Of a DNA stretch of 64,000 nucleotides, positions 1-8,686 are shown in pieces. Every line of letters starts with the position of its first letter. Positions within the stretch are counted from its first letter, which is position 1. A model generated the notes under the pieces. It did no database searches. It saw only the letters and a program-made list of their open reading frames with translations, and had not been told where the DNA came from. A program made the position numbers and the translations under genes. This DNA is from Caballeronia cordobensis (GTDB lineage: Bacteria; Pseudomonadota; Gammaproteobacteria; Burkholderiales; Burkholderiaceae): contig NZ_FCNY02000002.1 in the NCBI RefSeq assembly GCF_001544575.2, positions 519,658-583,657 of the forward strand, in the 5' to 3' direction.

Positions 1-5
1 AGCAC

Positions 6-1163
6 GTGATTGGGCGCCGCCTCAAGTCAAGCGAATTCTCGGGCGGAGAAGATACGCCTTGCTTTCGAATTCTCAGGAGGCTGGGGTTTCACATTGAAAA
101 AAAAGTCCCTACAGAAATGCATATCGAGAAGCGTGCAGTTGTTCAACGCTTCCAACTTTACAACCGAGAGGAAATATCACAACTTTTTGAGCCTGGCGTG
201 GCTTTTACGCGCGGGGCCGGCCGATGGGGAATGCCCGGGATAGTGGAAACCCCAAAGGAAAGTGGTAGCTTCGTATTGATGGTTACGCTTGGCAGGCCGG
301 TCGATGGAAATCCATATCACGACGTCTTGACCGCGGATGGGTATCTTCTGTGGGAGTCGCAGACTCAGCATAACTTCGAATCGCGCACGATTCAGAAGCT
401 ACTGGCGCATGATCCGCAAGAGAGGAACATCCACCTGTTTGTTCGTTCGAAGAAGGCTAGTAAGTATGTATATCTCGGACTCTTGGAGTATTTCTCACAC
501 GATCTTAGCAAAAGAAATCCCGTGCATTTTGTTTGGCGTGTTCGTTATTGGGACCTGAGCCCTGCACGGCTGGTTGAACTTGGCCTCGAAGTGAGTGCGC
601 CGCGCGATCCCGGTTACACGCCACTTCGAGAGACGACGACGCAAATGCTTACTAGGGAAGCAGTACCCCCAAAGCTCGTTATCCCGAGTCGCGATTCGAA
701 GAGATCTCGCTCGGAACTGCGCGAAGCGTCCGCGGTGAATTGGCTTGAGCGCGATCTACGCAATCGTCACCTTGGTTTGCAAGGTGAAAAACTTGTGGTC
801 AAGTACGAGATTGAAATGCTTCGCCTCGCGGGGAGGGATGATCTGGCGGAGCAGGTTTGTCATGTGGCGCTTCATGATTCCACGGCGGGTTTCGACATTG
901 AATCGTTCCATGCCGACGGCACGCCAAAGCTCATCGAGGTGAAAACGACTCAAGGGCCGAAATCCACCCCTTTCTTCATCTCGCGCAATGAAGTTTCTGC
1001 GTCCCGCAGACATGCGGAGAGTTATTTCGTCTATCGCGTTTTCGACTACAGCGCGTCCACGGGACAGGTGAAGTTCTTTGAGCTTAAGGGGAACGTCGAA
1101 CACAGCTGCGGTCTCGTTCCCGTAAATTTTCAGGCATATCCAGGCGGGGATTCTGCGGCCTGA
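6..1163 (+). CDS. DUF3883-domain (restriction-endonuclease-like) protein, possibly 5'-truncated
   Basis: The C-terminal third (about residues 255-375) reads as a DUF3883 domain. It has a GFDIESF stretch, then LIEVKTT, then a FFISRNE segment, the order of acidic and lysine residues expected of a PD-(D/E)XK-like nuclease fold. The middle (about 55-205) resembles the DUF3427-type domain found beside helicases and nucleases; that match is less certain. The frame stays open to the left edge. GTG at 6 is only the first possible start and ATG at 117 is an alternative, so the true start may lie outside the window. Base composition differs from its neighbours: 481-540 has 25 G+C of 60, against 40 of 60 at 1861-1920. 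Together with the domain type this suggests horizontal acquisition and a possible defence role, which is inference. Confidence 0.75.
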   Translation: MIGRRLKSSEFSGGEDTPCFRILRRLGFHIEKKVPTEMHIEKRAVVQRFQLYNREEISQLFEPGVAFTRGAGRWGMPGIVETPKESGSFVLMVTLGRPVDGNPYHDVLTADGYLLWESQTQHNFESRTIQKLLAHDPQERNIHLFVRSKKASKYVYLGLLEYFSHDLSKRNPVHFVWRVRYWDLSPARLVELGLEVSAPRDPGYTPLRETTTQMLTREAVPPKLVIPSRDSKRSRSELREASAVNWLERDLRNRHLGLQGEKLVVKYEIEMLRLAGRDDLAEQVCHVALHDSTAGFDIESFHADGTPKLIEVKTTQGPKSTPFFISRNEVSASRRHAESYFVYRVFDYSASTGQVKFFELKGNVEHSCGLVPVNFQAYPGGDSAA

Positions 1164-1276
1164 AGATCTAGCGTAGGGGTGAGGTCACGATTGCCTCCGG
1201 CGCAAACGCAAACCGCCGCGCGCCCACCGTGCTAGCATTTTCAAACCACCCCGAAAAGACGACATGGGAGGCAGCT

Positions 1277-1579
1277 ATGGCTACTTTGGCGATCGACGGC
1301 GTGCGCTGGACCAATGACCGCGTGACCAGCGTGCGCTGGGGCAGTTTCGATCCGGGCACGAACGCGTGGACCACGCCCACCACCATCGTGGATGTCCAGC
1401 AGGTCGTGGACGCCATCAAGAGCGGCAAGGAAGTCCGCACGCTCTTCATCCTGGGCGGCCGCAGCTTCCTCGGCCCGAAAGTCGCCGCGCTGCCTTATGC
1501 GAACGGACATATCGGCATCGAGGCGCGCGTGCAGGACGGGCAGATCGAGAAATCGCTCGAAGACCTGCCAGCCGTGTGA
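1277..1579 (+). CDS. Small hypothetical protein, DUF3892-like
   Basis: This gene encodes 100 residues with no signal peptide or membrane segment. The layout (strand near the N-terminus, a conserved VVDAIKSGKEV helix around residue 45, and a closing IEKSLEDLP motif) resembles DUF3892 proteins, a family without known function. I chose ATG 1277 because GGGAGG lies five bases upstream; a GTG at 1229 has no such site. The next gene follows 31 bases after the stop on the same strand, so the two are probably co-transcribed. The G+C-rich codon use is like the chromosome and unlike the gene to its left. Confidence 0.7.
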   Translation: MATLAIDGVRWTNDRVTSVRWGSFDPGTNAWTTPTTIVDVQQVVDAIKSGKEVRTLFILGGRSFLGPKVAALPYANGHIGIEARVQDGQIEKSLEDLPAV

Positions 1580-1610
1580 GCCGCCTGCGGAGGACGCGCG
1601 GAGACAAGCG

Positions 1611-2018
1611 TTGAATCGAGAACAGGCGCTCCGGTTCGAGACCGAGTTCATGCCGCGCATCGCCGAGCGCGTGACGCGTATCGTCGGTCACGGCGTGCGC
1701 GTCGCAATCCTTCCGTATGAAAGCCCGCTCGTGCCCACGCGCCTGCACGTGAGCGCCGGCCGCGCACCGGGCGAGGGCAAGGACGAGGACGACGGGCACC
1801 GGCACGTCTATCGCTGTGCGCTCAATGTTTTCCTCACCTGGGACGACGAGGAAATCGAGCGTCTGCTCGGCGCCGGCGGCGAGGTCCGTTTCCTGCGCTA
1901 TCTCGATGCAATCGCAGCGAAGCTCGACGCCTGGCAGGGCGCGCGCGAAGTCGATCTCGCCACGCGCTCGCAAGCGGAACCGTCGGTGCTGTTCGGCGGT
2001 CTGGACTTCGAAGCCTGA
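1611..2018 (+). CDS. Hypothetical protein
   Basis: This frame encodes 135 residues of a soluble acidic protein that I do not recognise. I chose the TTG at 1611 because GGAG sits seven bases upstream; the first in-frame ATG, at 1650, would drop the helix beginning NREQALRFETEF. The body has an ILPYESPLVPTRLHV strand region, an acidic, histidine-containing insert rich in Asp and Glu around residue 60, and an amphipathic helix at DDEEIERLLG. Coding is supported by strong third-position G+C. It probably forms a small operon with the DUF3892-like gene just upstream. No function can be assigned. Confidence 0.6.
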   Translation: MNREQALRFETEFMPRIAERVTRIVGHGVRVAILPYESPLVPTRLHVSAGRAPGEGKDEDDGHRHVYRCALNVFLTWDDEEIERLLGAGGEVRFLRYLDAIAAKLDAWQGAREVDLATRSQAEPSVLFGGLDFEA

Positions 2019-2132
2019 TCACGGCGGCCGGCTGCCGCCCCTTAGCGCCCGTTCAGCCGGCGCATCGCATCGCCGGTGCATGCACATCGCGCATCGCCGG
2101 CCGGGCGCATCAACGTGAACGAGGAGGTCGGT

Positions 2133-2336
2133 ATGGCATCGTCGAATGAAGGCAATCTGCGCGCATTCGTGCAGACCGCGGAACAGGCGGGCGGCTTCGT
2201 CTGGGTCATCGCGCTCGTCGATTTCAACGCGCGCGAAGTCAAACGCGCGATGGTGTCCGAAGAGAATTTCGCCACCGCCGACGCGGCCCGCGACGCGGGC
2301 AACGATCGCCTGAAAGGGATGTCGAACGACCGCTGA
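2133..2336 (+). CDS. Small hypothetical protein
   Basis: This gene encodes 67 residues. It starts at ATG 2133 behind a strong GAGGAGG ribosome-binding site, which is the main reason for calling it. The protein has a hydrophobic FVWVIALVDF strand in the middle and an Ala/Asp-rich C-terminal helix. It has no cysteines, signal peptide or membrane helix. It is separated from the upstream gene by about 114 bases and converges on the O-methyltransferase gene. Function unknown. Confidence 0.6.
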   Translation: MASSNEGNLRAFVQTAEQAGGFVWVIALVDFNAREVKRAMVSEENFATADAARDAGNDRLKGMSNDR

Positions 2337-2363
2337 CCGTCACGGCGCGCGCTCGCGACGCAC

Positions 2364-3395
<1,032 letters not shown>

Positions 3396-3527
3396 GATGC
3401 GCCTCCTGTCGAAAGTACGACGAATGGCGGTTCGATGAGTCGGTAGGCAAGCCGGAAGATCTGCGTAACTCTAGGTGGCGCGCGTGCCGGGTTCAAGCCG
3501 ATATGTGGCCGGCAACACTCACCGAGA

Positions 3528-3548
3528 ACGTTCGATGTTTTCGAACGT
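3528..3548. promoter_or_regulatory. Palindromic operator candidate
   Basis: A perfect 8-bp inverted repeat, ACGTTCGA-tgttt-TCGAACGT, lies in the divergent region between the O-methyltransferase and the short-chain dehydrogenase, 83 bases before the latter's start. It is the size and symmetry of a dimeric repressor site (TetR- or MarR-like), but no regulator gene is adjacent. Confidence 0.45.
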
Positions 3549-3631
3549 GTGCGCCGGGCGCATCGTACGGCAGGGCGCACAAGCGCGCCCATAATGCTTT
3601 CACACTGATCAACGTTCACAAGGAGAACGTC

Positions 3632-4369
3632 ATGAATCGCTTCGAAGGCAAGACAGTTCTGGTCACTGGCGGCAACAGCGGCATCGGTCTCGCGACGGCG
3701 CAGGCATTCGCCGCGGAAGGCGCGCGGGTCGTCATCACGGGCCGCGACGAAAGCTCGCTCGCGACGGCGCGCGAGTCGCTCGGCGCGAACGCGCTTGCAA
3801 TACGCAACGTGACCGGCACGGTCGAAGCGGCGCGCGAACTCGCGCAACGTCTCGCCGATGCGAACGTCCGGCTCGACGCGGCGTTCGTCAACGCCGGCGT
3901 CGCCCGGTTCGCGCCGTTCACCGACATCGACGAACAGGCCTGGGACGAAACCTTCGCCATCAACGTGAAGGGGCCGTATTTTCAGATTCAGTCGCTCTTG
4001 CCGCTTCTGAACGAAGGCGCATCGATCGTGCTGAACGGTTCGATCAACGCGCATATCGGCATGCCGATGTCGTCGATCTATGCGGCGAGCAAGGCCGCAT
4101 TCGTGTCGTTCGCCAAGACGCTGTCGGCGGAGTTGCTGCCGCGCGGCGTGCGGGTGAACGTGGTGAGCCCGGGCCCGGTCACGACGCCGCTGCACGACAA
4201 GCTCGGCCTCGCCGACGAAGCCGCCGCGCAACTGCGCAGCCAGATTCCGCTCGGCCGTTTCGGCAAGTCGAGCGAAGTGGCGGCGACGGTGTTGCATCTC
4301 GCCGCGCCGGAATCGGGCTTCATCGTCGGCACGGAGATCATCATCGACGGCGGCATGAGCCAGCTTTGA
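3632..4369 (+). CDS. Short-chain dehydrogenase/reductase (SDR), classical type
   Basis: The protein has 245 residues, the usual classical SDR length. It has the TGGNSGIG cofactor loop (12-19), NAG (87-89), catalytic Ser in NGS (137), and Tyr150 and Lys154 in YAASK, so it should be an active NAD(P)-dependent oxidoreductase. The residue after the second strand (TGRD, 36-39) contains Arg, favouring NADP. I chose ATG 3632 because AGGAGAACGTC precedes it; the frame is open further upstream but without a binding site. Substrate unknown. It diverges from an O-methyltransferase and may share regulation with it. Confidence 0.9.
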   Translation: MNRFEGKTVLVTGGNSGIGLATAQAFAAEGARVVITGRDESSLATARESLGANALAIRNVTGTVEAARELAQRLADANVRLDAAFVNAGVARFAPFTDIDEQAWDETFAINVKGPYFQIQSLLPLLNEGASIVLNGSINAHIGMPMSSIYAASKAAFVSFAKTLSAELLPRGVRVNVVSPGPVTTPLHDKLGLADEAAAQLRSQIPLGRFGKSSEVAATVLHLAAPESGFIVGTEIIIDGGMSQL

Positions 4370-4423
4370 GTCCGGCGTAAAGGCGGCGCACAATCGCGCG
4401 AGGCGACCACACGGGCCATCGGC

Positions 4424-4801
4424 ATGAGCGAAAACGAAGAGCGCGAAAACGAAGCGCGCGACAGCGCAGCGGCCGCACGGGAAGCGCGCTACCGGCGTTA
4501 CGAAGCGGCAGGCGAGACCTCGGTTCGCGCGGACCTCGACGAAGCCGCGGACGGCGATCCGGAAGCGCCGTTCAAGCGCGCCTGGCTGCGCCGCAAGGAC
4601 GCGGCGCGTCAGGACGAGCAGTTTCGCGCGATGTTCGCATCGGTGACATCGGCCAACGACGCCGCGCAACTGGCGCGCGATTCGGCGCAGGCGTCGCGCC
4701 GCTCGGCCTTCTGGACGATGATCGCGGCGCTCGCCTCGGCGATCGGCGTGATCGTCAATGCGGCCATCGCGCTCGGCTGGCTCGACTGGCTGCGGCGTTA
4801 G
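4424..4801 (+). CDS. Hypothetical protein with one C-terminal membrane helix
   Basis: This gene encodes 125 residues. The first 90 are highly charged, rich in Glu, Arg and Ala, and predicted helical, with coiled-coil-like spacing. A single hydrophobic segment follows (about 96-118), ending in a short WLDWLRR tail. This suggests a tail-anchored inner-membrane protein with its N-terminus in the cytoplasm. The stop codon interlocks with that of the convergent lytic transglycosylase gene, sharing three bases. Function unknown. Confidence 0.7.
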   Translation: MSENEERENEARDSAAAAREARYRRYEAAGETSVRADLDEAADGDPEAPFKRAWLRRKDAARQDEQFRAMFASVTSANDAAQLARDSAQASRRSAFWTMIAALASAIGVIVNAAIALGWLDWLRR

Positions 4802-5268
4802 CGAACGACGCGCACGGCGGGCTGCAGTTCGCCCCAGCCGACGAGGATTTGCTGGATGCTGCGCGCATAGGCATCGCGATGCTTCGGCGATTCCGAGTGA
4901 TACGCGCCGATGGCCTGCCAGGTGTTGCCGTACTTCACCATCTTCTGCTTCAGCAGCCACGCGGCGACGAACACGTTGACGCACGGATCGGTGAGCGCGC
5001 GATGCGGAATGCCGTGACGGGCGAGATCCGAGAAATGGATGGAGTTGATCTGCAACTGGCCGACATCGATCGAGCCGTTTGCGTTGCGGTTGATGGCGGC
5101 GGTATCGCCTTTCGATTCGCGCCATGCGACTGCGCGCAGCACGAGCGGGTTGACGCCCTGATAGGCGCCTGCCTGCTCGAAGCAGTCGTCGGCGCGGGCG
5201 GCGCTCGCAAAGAGCGCGGCGCCCGTCAGCACGCAGGCGGCGAGAACGCCGAAGGCCGGATGGACCAT
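4798..5268 (-). CDS. Periplasmic lytic transglycosylase, IagB/VirB1 type
   Basis: The protein has 156 residues. An N-terminal signal peptide ends near AARA-DD, followed by a goose-lysozyme-like SLT domain. The catalytic Glu is in the WRESKGD motif, and DVGQLQIN and YHSESP mark the remaining SLT motifs. Such enzymes cut peptidoglycan glycan strands and open the wall for secretion machines, pili or flagella. I chose ATG 5268 because it places the signal peptide at the very N-terminus; the longer frame upstream only adds Arg-rich sequence. It is the last of three leftward genes that all encode exported proteins, but no secretion apparatus genes are present here. Confidence 0.88.
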   Translation of the reverse strand: MVHPAFGVLAACVLTGAALFASAARADDCFEQAGAYQGVNPLVLRAVAWRESKGDTAAINRNANGSIDVGQLQINSIHFSDLARHGIPHRALTDPCVNVFVAAWLLKQKMVKYGNTWQAIGAYHSESPKHRDAYARSIQQILVGWGELQPAVRVVR

Positions 5269-5303
5269 GAACGTGACCCCTACTTGAGATGAGCGGACGC
5301 GGC

Positions 5304-5651
5304 TTACTGCGCGAGCGCGGTATCGATGCGAAGCTCGACGTCTTTCAGATAGATGCGCGATTCGTCGGACACGACGAGGCGCGGTTCGGGCGCGCTGCAC
5401 TTGCAATCGACGGCGCGGCGCGTTTTCTTTGCTTTCTTGTTCGACGCCCGGGCGGGCGGATCGTCGTCGCTGGCGGCGGGCGGCAGCATCGCGAGTGTGG
5501 GCAGGGGCGGATAGACCTTTTGCACCGCGGGCCCGAGCGCGGCGAGCGTTTGCACGGACGCGGGCGCGCTTACGTCGAGCGGACCGGCGAAGGCGCTCGA
5601 CGCCAGCAACAGCCCCGCGGCGATGGGAAGCAGGCGGGAGATTCGGCGCAT
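5304..5651 (-). CDS. Small secreted protein of unknown function
   Basis: The protein has 115 residues with a clear signal peptide (MRRIS basic start, hydrophobic core, AFA-GP cleavage near 23). The mature part is Pro/Ala-rich, then has a basic KKAKKTRR patch, a CKC pair at about 83-85, and a C-terminal VVSDESRIYLKDVELRID segment that looks like a folded strand-helix unit. I know no family for it. It starts 4 bases after the upstream lipoprotein gene stops and is followed within 35 bases by the lytic transglycosylase, so it is very probably part of one operon. Confidence 0.7.
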   Translation of the reverse strand: MRRISRLLPIAAGLLLASSAFAGPLDVSAPASVQTLAALGPAVQKVYPPLPTLAMLPPAASDDDPPARASNKKAKKTRRAVDCKCSAPEPRLVVSDESRIYLKDVELRIDTALAQ

Positions 5652-5655
5652 GGCG

Positions 5656-6045
5656 TCAGCCTCCCTGCGTCGGCTTGATCGACACGCTGTACGGCTGTCG
5701 CGCGCTTGCCGTCAGGTTTTCCAGGCTGAGCCTGACCGCGTGTTTCGCTGGCACGCCTTTCCAGATCGCCTGATTGAGGTACGGAAAATCCTGGGCGAGC
5801 GCGGTGACGAGAATCGTCGTCGGCTGTTTTTGCGCGGCGGCGAGCGCGCCTGCTTTCGCGAGGATCGCGCTCAATTGCGGATCGCGCGCGCCGAGGGCGT
5901 CGGCGGGAATCTCGAAGCGCAGGATGTCGGCGGCGATCGCCGGTTTATCGGTCTGGGCCGTGCTGGCCGCGGGCATCGGCGCGCAGCCGGTAACGGCGAT
6001 GGCGACGGCGATGGCAAAAAGTGACGCTGCCCACTTCACTGGCAT
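5656..6045 (-). CDS. Small lipoprotein of unknown function
   Basis: The protein has 129 residues. The first 20 form a lipoprotein signal ending in the lipobox VTGC, so the mature protein should be acylated at Cys21; Ala22 predicts outer-membrane sorting. The remaining 108 residues include an ILRFEIPADALG strand region and a C-terminal SLENLTASARQPYSVSI segment resembling a small beta-rich fold. No known domain is recognisable. It is the first gene of the three-gene leftward operon with the small secreted protein and the lytic transglycosylase. AGGAGATG lies just before its ATG. Confidence 0.72.
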   Translation of the reverse strand: MPVKWAASLFAIAVAIAVTGCAPMPAASTAQTDKPAIAADILRFEIPADALGARDPQLSAILAKAGALAAAQKQPTTILVTALAQDFPYLNQAIWKGVPAKHAVRLSLENLTASARQPYSVSIKPTQGG

Positions 6046-6227
6046 CTCCTGATTGAGTCATGGCGATATGCGAGTTGTCGGCGCGCGTTCGCGCGACTTG
6101 ATAGCCGCGCGCAAACGTTTCGCCAAATAGCAAGACTTGACTCAGAAGACGCCGTTTCGAGAAATCGGCGCGCGCAAATCGGGATGACCGGCGTGGCGCC
6201 CTTGCCGATATGTCGGTGGCGTGACGC

Positions 6228-6425
6228 TCAGATGCGCCACCACGCGCCGACGCTCGGCTCGGCATCGAGCGCGCGAAGGAAGTCGGCGGCGAAGGCATCG
6301 GCGGCGAGCTGCCATTCCTGCGAGCCTTCGGCGAGATCGTGCGGGTTTTTCAAACCGCGTGCGTGGCGGATGACGGCGACCGTTTCGGTCAGGGCGGCGA
6401 GGGAGTCAAGGGTGTGCGAGTTCAT
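6228..6425 (-). CDS. Small hypothetical protein
   Basis: This frame encodes 65 residues with an ordinary soluble composition. It is helical and Ala-rich, with HARGLKNPHDLAEGS in the middle and a Trp-rich end (AWWRI). There is no signal or membrane segment. Nothing else occupies this stretch, and third-position G+C is consistent with coding, but I see no strong ribosome-binding site and recognise no family. It could be spurious. Confidence 0.45.
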   Translation of the reverse strand: MNSHTLDSLAALTETVAVIRHARGLKNPHDLAEGSQEWQLAADAFAADFLRALDAEPSVGAWWRI

Positions 6426-6491
6426 ACCGCGGTTATCGGCGCGGCGGGGTTTGACTTTAGCGTTCTCGGGCCGTCGTCGAAGTTGTACGTG

Positions 6492-6509
6492 CGTACCAAT
6501 TATGGTACG
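6492..6509. promoter_or_regulatory. Palindromic operator before the toxin-antitoxin genes
   Basis: CGTACCA-atta-TGGTACG is a perfect 7-bp inverted repeat with a 4-base spacer. A related half (GTACG) repeats just upstream at 6485-6489. It sits 105 bases before the toxin start in an AT-rich stretch. Type II antitoxins usually bind such a site to repress their own operon, so this is the likely autoregulatory operator. Confidence 0.55.
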
Positions 6510-6613
6510 TTATCAACAGCGCGCGATGACATAAATACGCGTGCATAACGAAAACAGTCAAAACCGAGCAGCCATGCAAACACCCCTAAGCAATAAAAAC
6601 AAGGTATTACGTA

Positions 6614-6970
6614 ATGCAGCAGTTCGTTTTGAAGGTTCGTTTTTTCCAGCAATCCCCAGGCAATGAACCGGTTCGTGAATGGCTGAGCAATCTGGACGCG
6701 GCAGACAAGAAGGCGATCGGCGCAGACATCAAAACGGTGCAAATCGGCTGGCCGCTTGGCATGCCGCTCGTTCGGAAACTGAAGAAAGGCTTATGGGAAG
6801 TGCGGATTCATCTACACCAACGGATCGCGCGCGTTCTCTTCACCGTAAAACACGGGGAGATGATTCTGCTGCACGGCTTCATCAAGAAATCGCAGGCGTT
6901 GCCCAGGAACGATTTCGAACTGGCCGAAGCGCGCATGAAAGACGTCCACGACGGAGTGTCATATGACTAA
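6614..6970 (+). CDS. RelE/HigB-type toxin (Gp49-like) of a type II toxin-antitoxin system
   Basis: The protein has 118 residues, the usual size for the phage-derived Gp49-like/HigB branch of the RelE superfamily. The pattern is typical: PVREWLSNLDAADKKAIGADI helices, then LVRKLKKGLWEVRIHL, then IARVLFTV, and finally GFIKKSQALPRNDFELAEAR. The basic KKGLWEVR and FIKK segments are where such mRNA interferases bind RNA. The gene precedes the antitoxin and overlaps it by eight bases, the toxin-first order of HigBA systems. ATG 6614 is the only start that gives full family length. Toxicity itself is inferred. Confidence 0.88.
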   Translation: MQQFVLKVRFFQQSPGNEPVREWLSNLDAADKKAIGADIKTVQIGWPLGMPLVRKLKKGLWEVRIHLHQRIARVLFTVKHGEMILLHGFIKKSQALPRNDFELAEARMKDVHDGVSYD

Positions 6971-7253
6971 GAAACACGTCGGCAGCGATTTCGACGATTT
7001 CCTCGAAGCCGAGGGCATCCTCGAAGAAGCGACGGCCACCGCGATCAAGCGGGTGATCGCCTGGCAGATCGAGCAAGAGATGAAGGCTCAGCACATGACC
7101 AAAACGGCGATGGCCGCAAAGATGAAAACGAGCCGCTCGGCGCTCAACCGGCTGCTCGACTCGACCGATACCAGCCTCACACTGACGACCTTGGCGAGCG
7201 CCGCGGCCGCGCTTGGCAAGCGGTTCAGATTCGAACTTGTGAACGCTTCATAA
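6963..7253 (+). CDS. XRE-family antitoxin of the RelE/HigB-type module
   Basis: The protein has 96 residues. An N-terminal acidic helix region (DFDDFLEAEGILEEAT) probably contacts the toxin. A helix-turn-helix follows at about 41-85 (MTKTAMAAKMKTSRSALNRLL is the recognition unit). It is predicted to neutralise the upstream toxin and repress the operon through the palindrome at 6492-6509. It overlaps the toxin gene by eight bases, which gives translational coupling. Its stop lies five bases from the end of the convergent MFS gene. Confidence 0.88.
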   Translation: MTKKHVGSDFDDFLEAEGILEEATATAIKRVIAWQIEQEMKAQHMTKTAMAAKMKTSRSALNRLLDSTDTSLTLTTLASAAAALGKRFRFELVNAS

Positions 7254-7258
7254 AACCG

Positions 7259-8686
7259 TCACGCCTTCTTCTTCCCATGCCCCGAAACAAGCGCCCCTGC
7301 ATCGCGTGACAGCCCGAACAGGTCTAGCACGCCGACGAGACCCACGAACGCCACGAACAGAAACGCGATGCTGAAATCCTCCGGCCCGATGGTCTGCGCA
7401 TTGTGGCCGTGGATCCACTCGCCGATGCGCAACGCGATCGCGCCGATCGCGACGCCGATGCCCATCGTCATCTGAAAGAGCGTGCTGGACAGCGCCGATG
7501 CGCCGCTCATCTGCGATTTCGGCACGTCGGCGAAGGAGAGCGTGTTGAGCGCCGTGAATTGCAGCGAGCGCGACAAGCCGCTCGCGAACAGCACGACGGC
7601 GATCACGAGCGTGGGCGTCGACGGCGTGAGCAGGCTCATCGCGGCAAGCGAGAGCGCGGCGATCACGCCGTTGACGATCAACACCGGACGGAAGCCGAAA
7701 CGCCGCATCACGGGCGTCGTCACGAGCTTCATCGACAGATTGCCCGCGAACACCGCGAGCGTCAGCAAGCCGGATTCGAACGCGTTCATGCCGAAGCCGA
7801 CCTGGAACATCAACGGCAGCAGGAAAGGCGCCGCGCTGATGGCGATGCGAAAGAGCGAGCCGCCGCCCATCGCCACGGCGAAGGTCTTCACCGTCAGCGC
7901 CGACAAATCCACCACCGGCTGCTCCGCGCGCCGCAGATGCCGCCACGACGCGATGCCCGCCAGCACGCCCACCGCGGCGAGCAGGCCGATGCGCCGCCAG
8001 TCGGCATCGCTGCGGCCGATCAGTTCCATCGCATAGAGCAGCGTCGTGCAGGCGATGCCGCAGAGCGCGAAGCCCGGCAGATCGAAGCGGCGCTTCGCGT
8101 CCTCGCGCACGTTGTCGATGTAGCGCAGCGTCAGCAGAAGGCCGATGAGACCGAGCGGCACGTTCAGATAGAAGATCCAGCGCCACGACGAATACGTCGT
8201 GATGAAGCCGCCGAGCGGCGGGCCGATCACCGGCGCGACGAGGCCCGGCCACGTGATGATCGCGATCGCGCGCATCAGGCCTTCCTTGGGCGTCGCGCGC
8301 AGGACGGCGAGGCGTCCGACCGGCACCATCATCGCGCCGCCGATGCCCTGCAGCACGCGCGCCGCGGCGAAGGCGGGCAGGGTCGAGGTGGTCGCGCACA
8401 GCACGGAGGCCGCCGTGAATACGGCGATCGCGCTGGCGAACACCGTGCGCAGGCCGAAGCGGTCGGCGGCCCAGCCGGAAATCGGAATGAAGACGGCGAG
8501 CGTGAGCAGATACGCGGTGATGCCGAGACTCATGTCGGCGGGATGCACGCTGAACGAGCGCGCCATCTGCGGCAAGGCGGTGGCGATGATCGTGCCGTCG
8601 AGATTCTCCATGAAGAAGGTCGCGGCGACGAGCATGACGATGAGCGACGAGCCCGTGTTCTTCTCGCGGACGCTTGTGGGCGGCAT
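7259..8686 (-). CDS. MFS multidrug exporter, DHA2/EmrB-like
   Basis: The protein has 475 residues and many hydrophobic helices. It has MFS motif A (GWAADRFGLR, about 70-79), the ARVLQGIGGAMMVP motif, and WRWIFYLNVPLG, a DHA2-family signature. ENLDGTIIATALP in the first helix is typical of EmrB-type drug:proton antiporters. It should act in the inner membrane, exporting an unidentified toxic compound. I chose ATG 8686 because GAGGAG precedes it; the frame runs open much further but without a start site that fits the family. It diverges from the aldo/keto reductase gene. Confidence 0.9.
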   Translation of the reverse strand: MPPTSVREKNTGSSLIVMLVAATFFMENLDGTIIATALPQMARSFSVHPADMSLGITAYLLTLAVFIPISGWAADRFGLRTVFASAIAVFTAASVLCATTSTLPAFAAARVLQGIGGAMMVPVGRLAVLRATPKEGLMRAIAIITWPGLVAPVIGPPLGGFITTYSSWRWIFYLNVPLGLIGLLLTLRYIDNVREDAKRRFDLPGFALCGIACTTLLYAMELIGRSDADWRRIGLLAAVGVLAGIASWRHLRRAEQPVVDLSALTVKTFAVAMGGGSLFRIAISAAPFLLPLMFQVGFGMNAFESGLLTLAVFAGNLSMKLVTTPVMRRFGFRPVLIVNGVIAALSLAAMSLLTPSTPTLVIAVVLFASGLSRSLQFTALNTLSFADVPKSQMSGASALSSTLFQMTMGIGVAIGAIALRIGEWIHGHNAQTIGPEDFSIAFLFVAFVGLVGVLDLFGLSRDAGALVSGHGKKKA

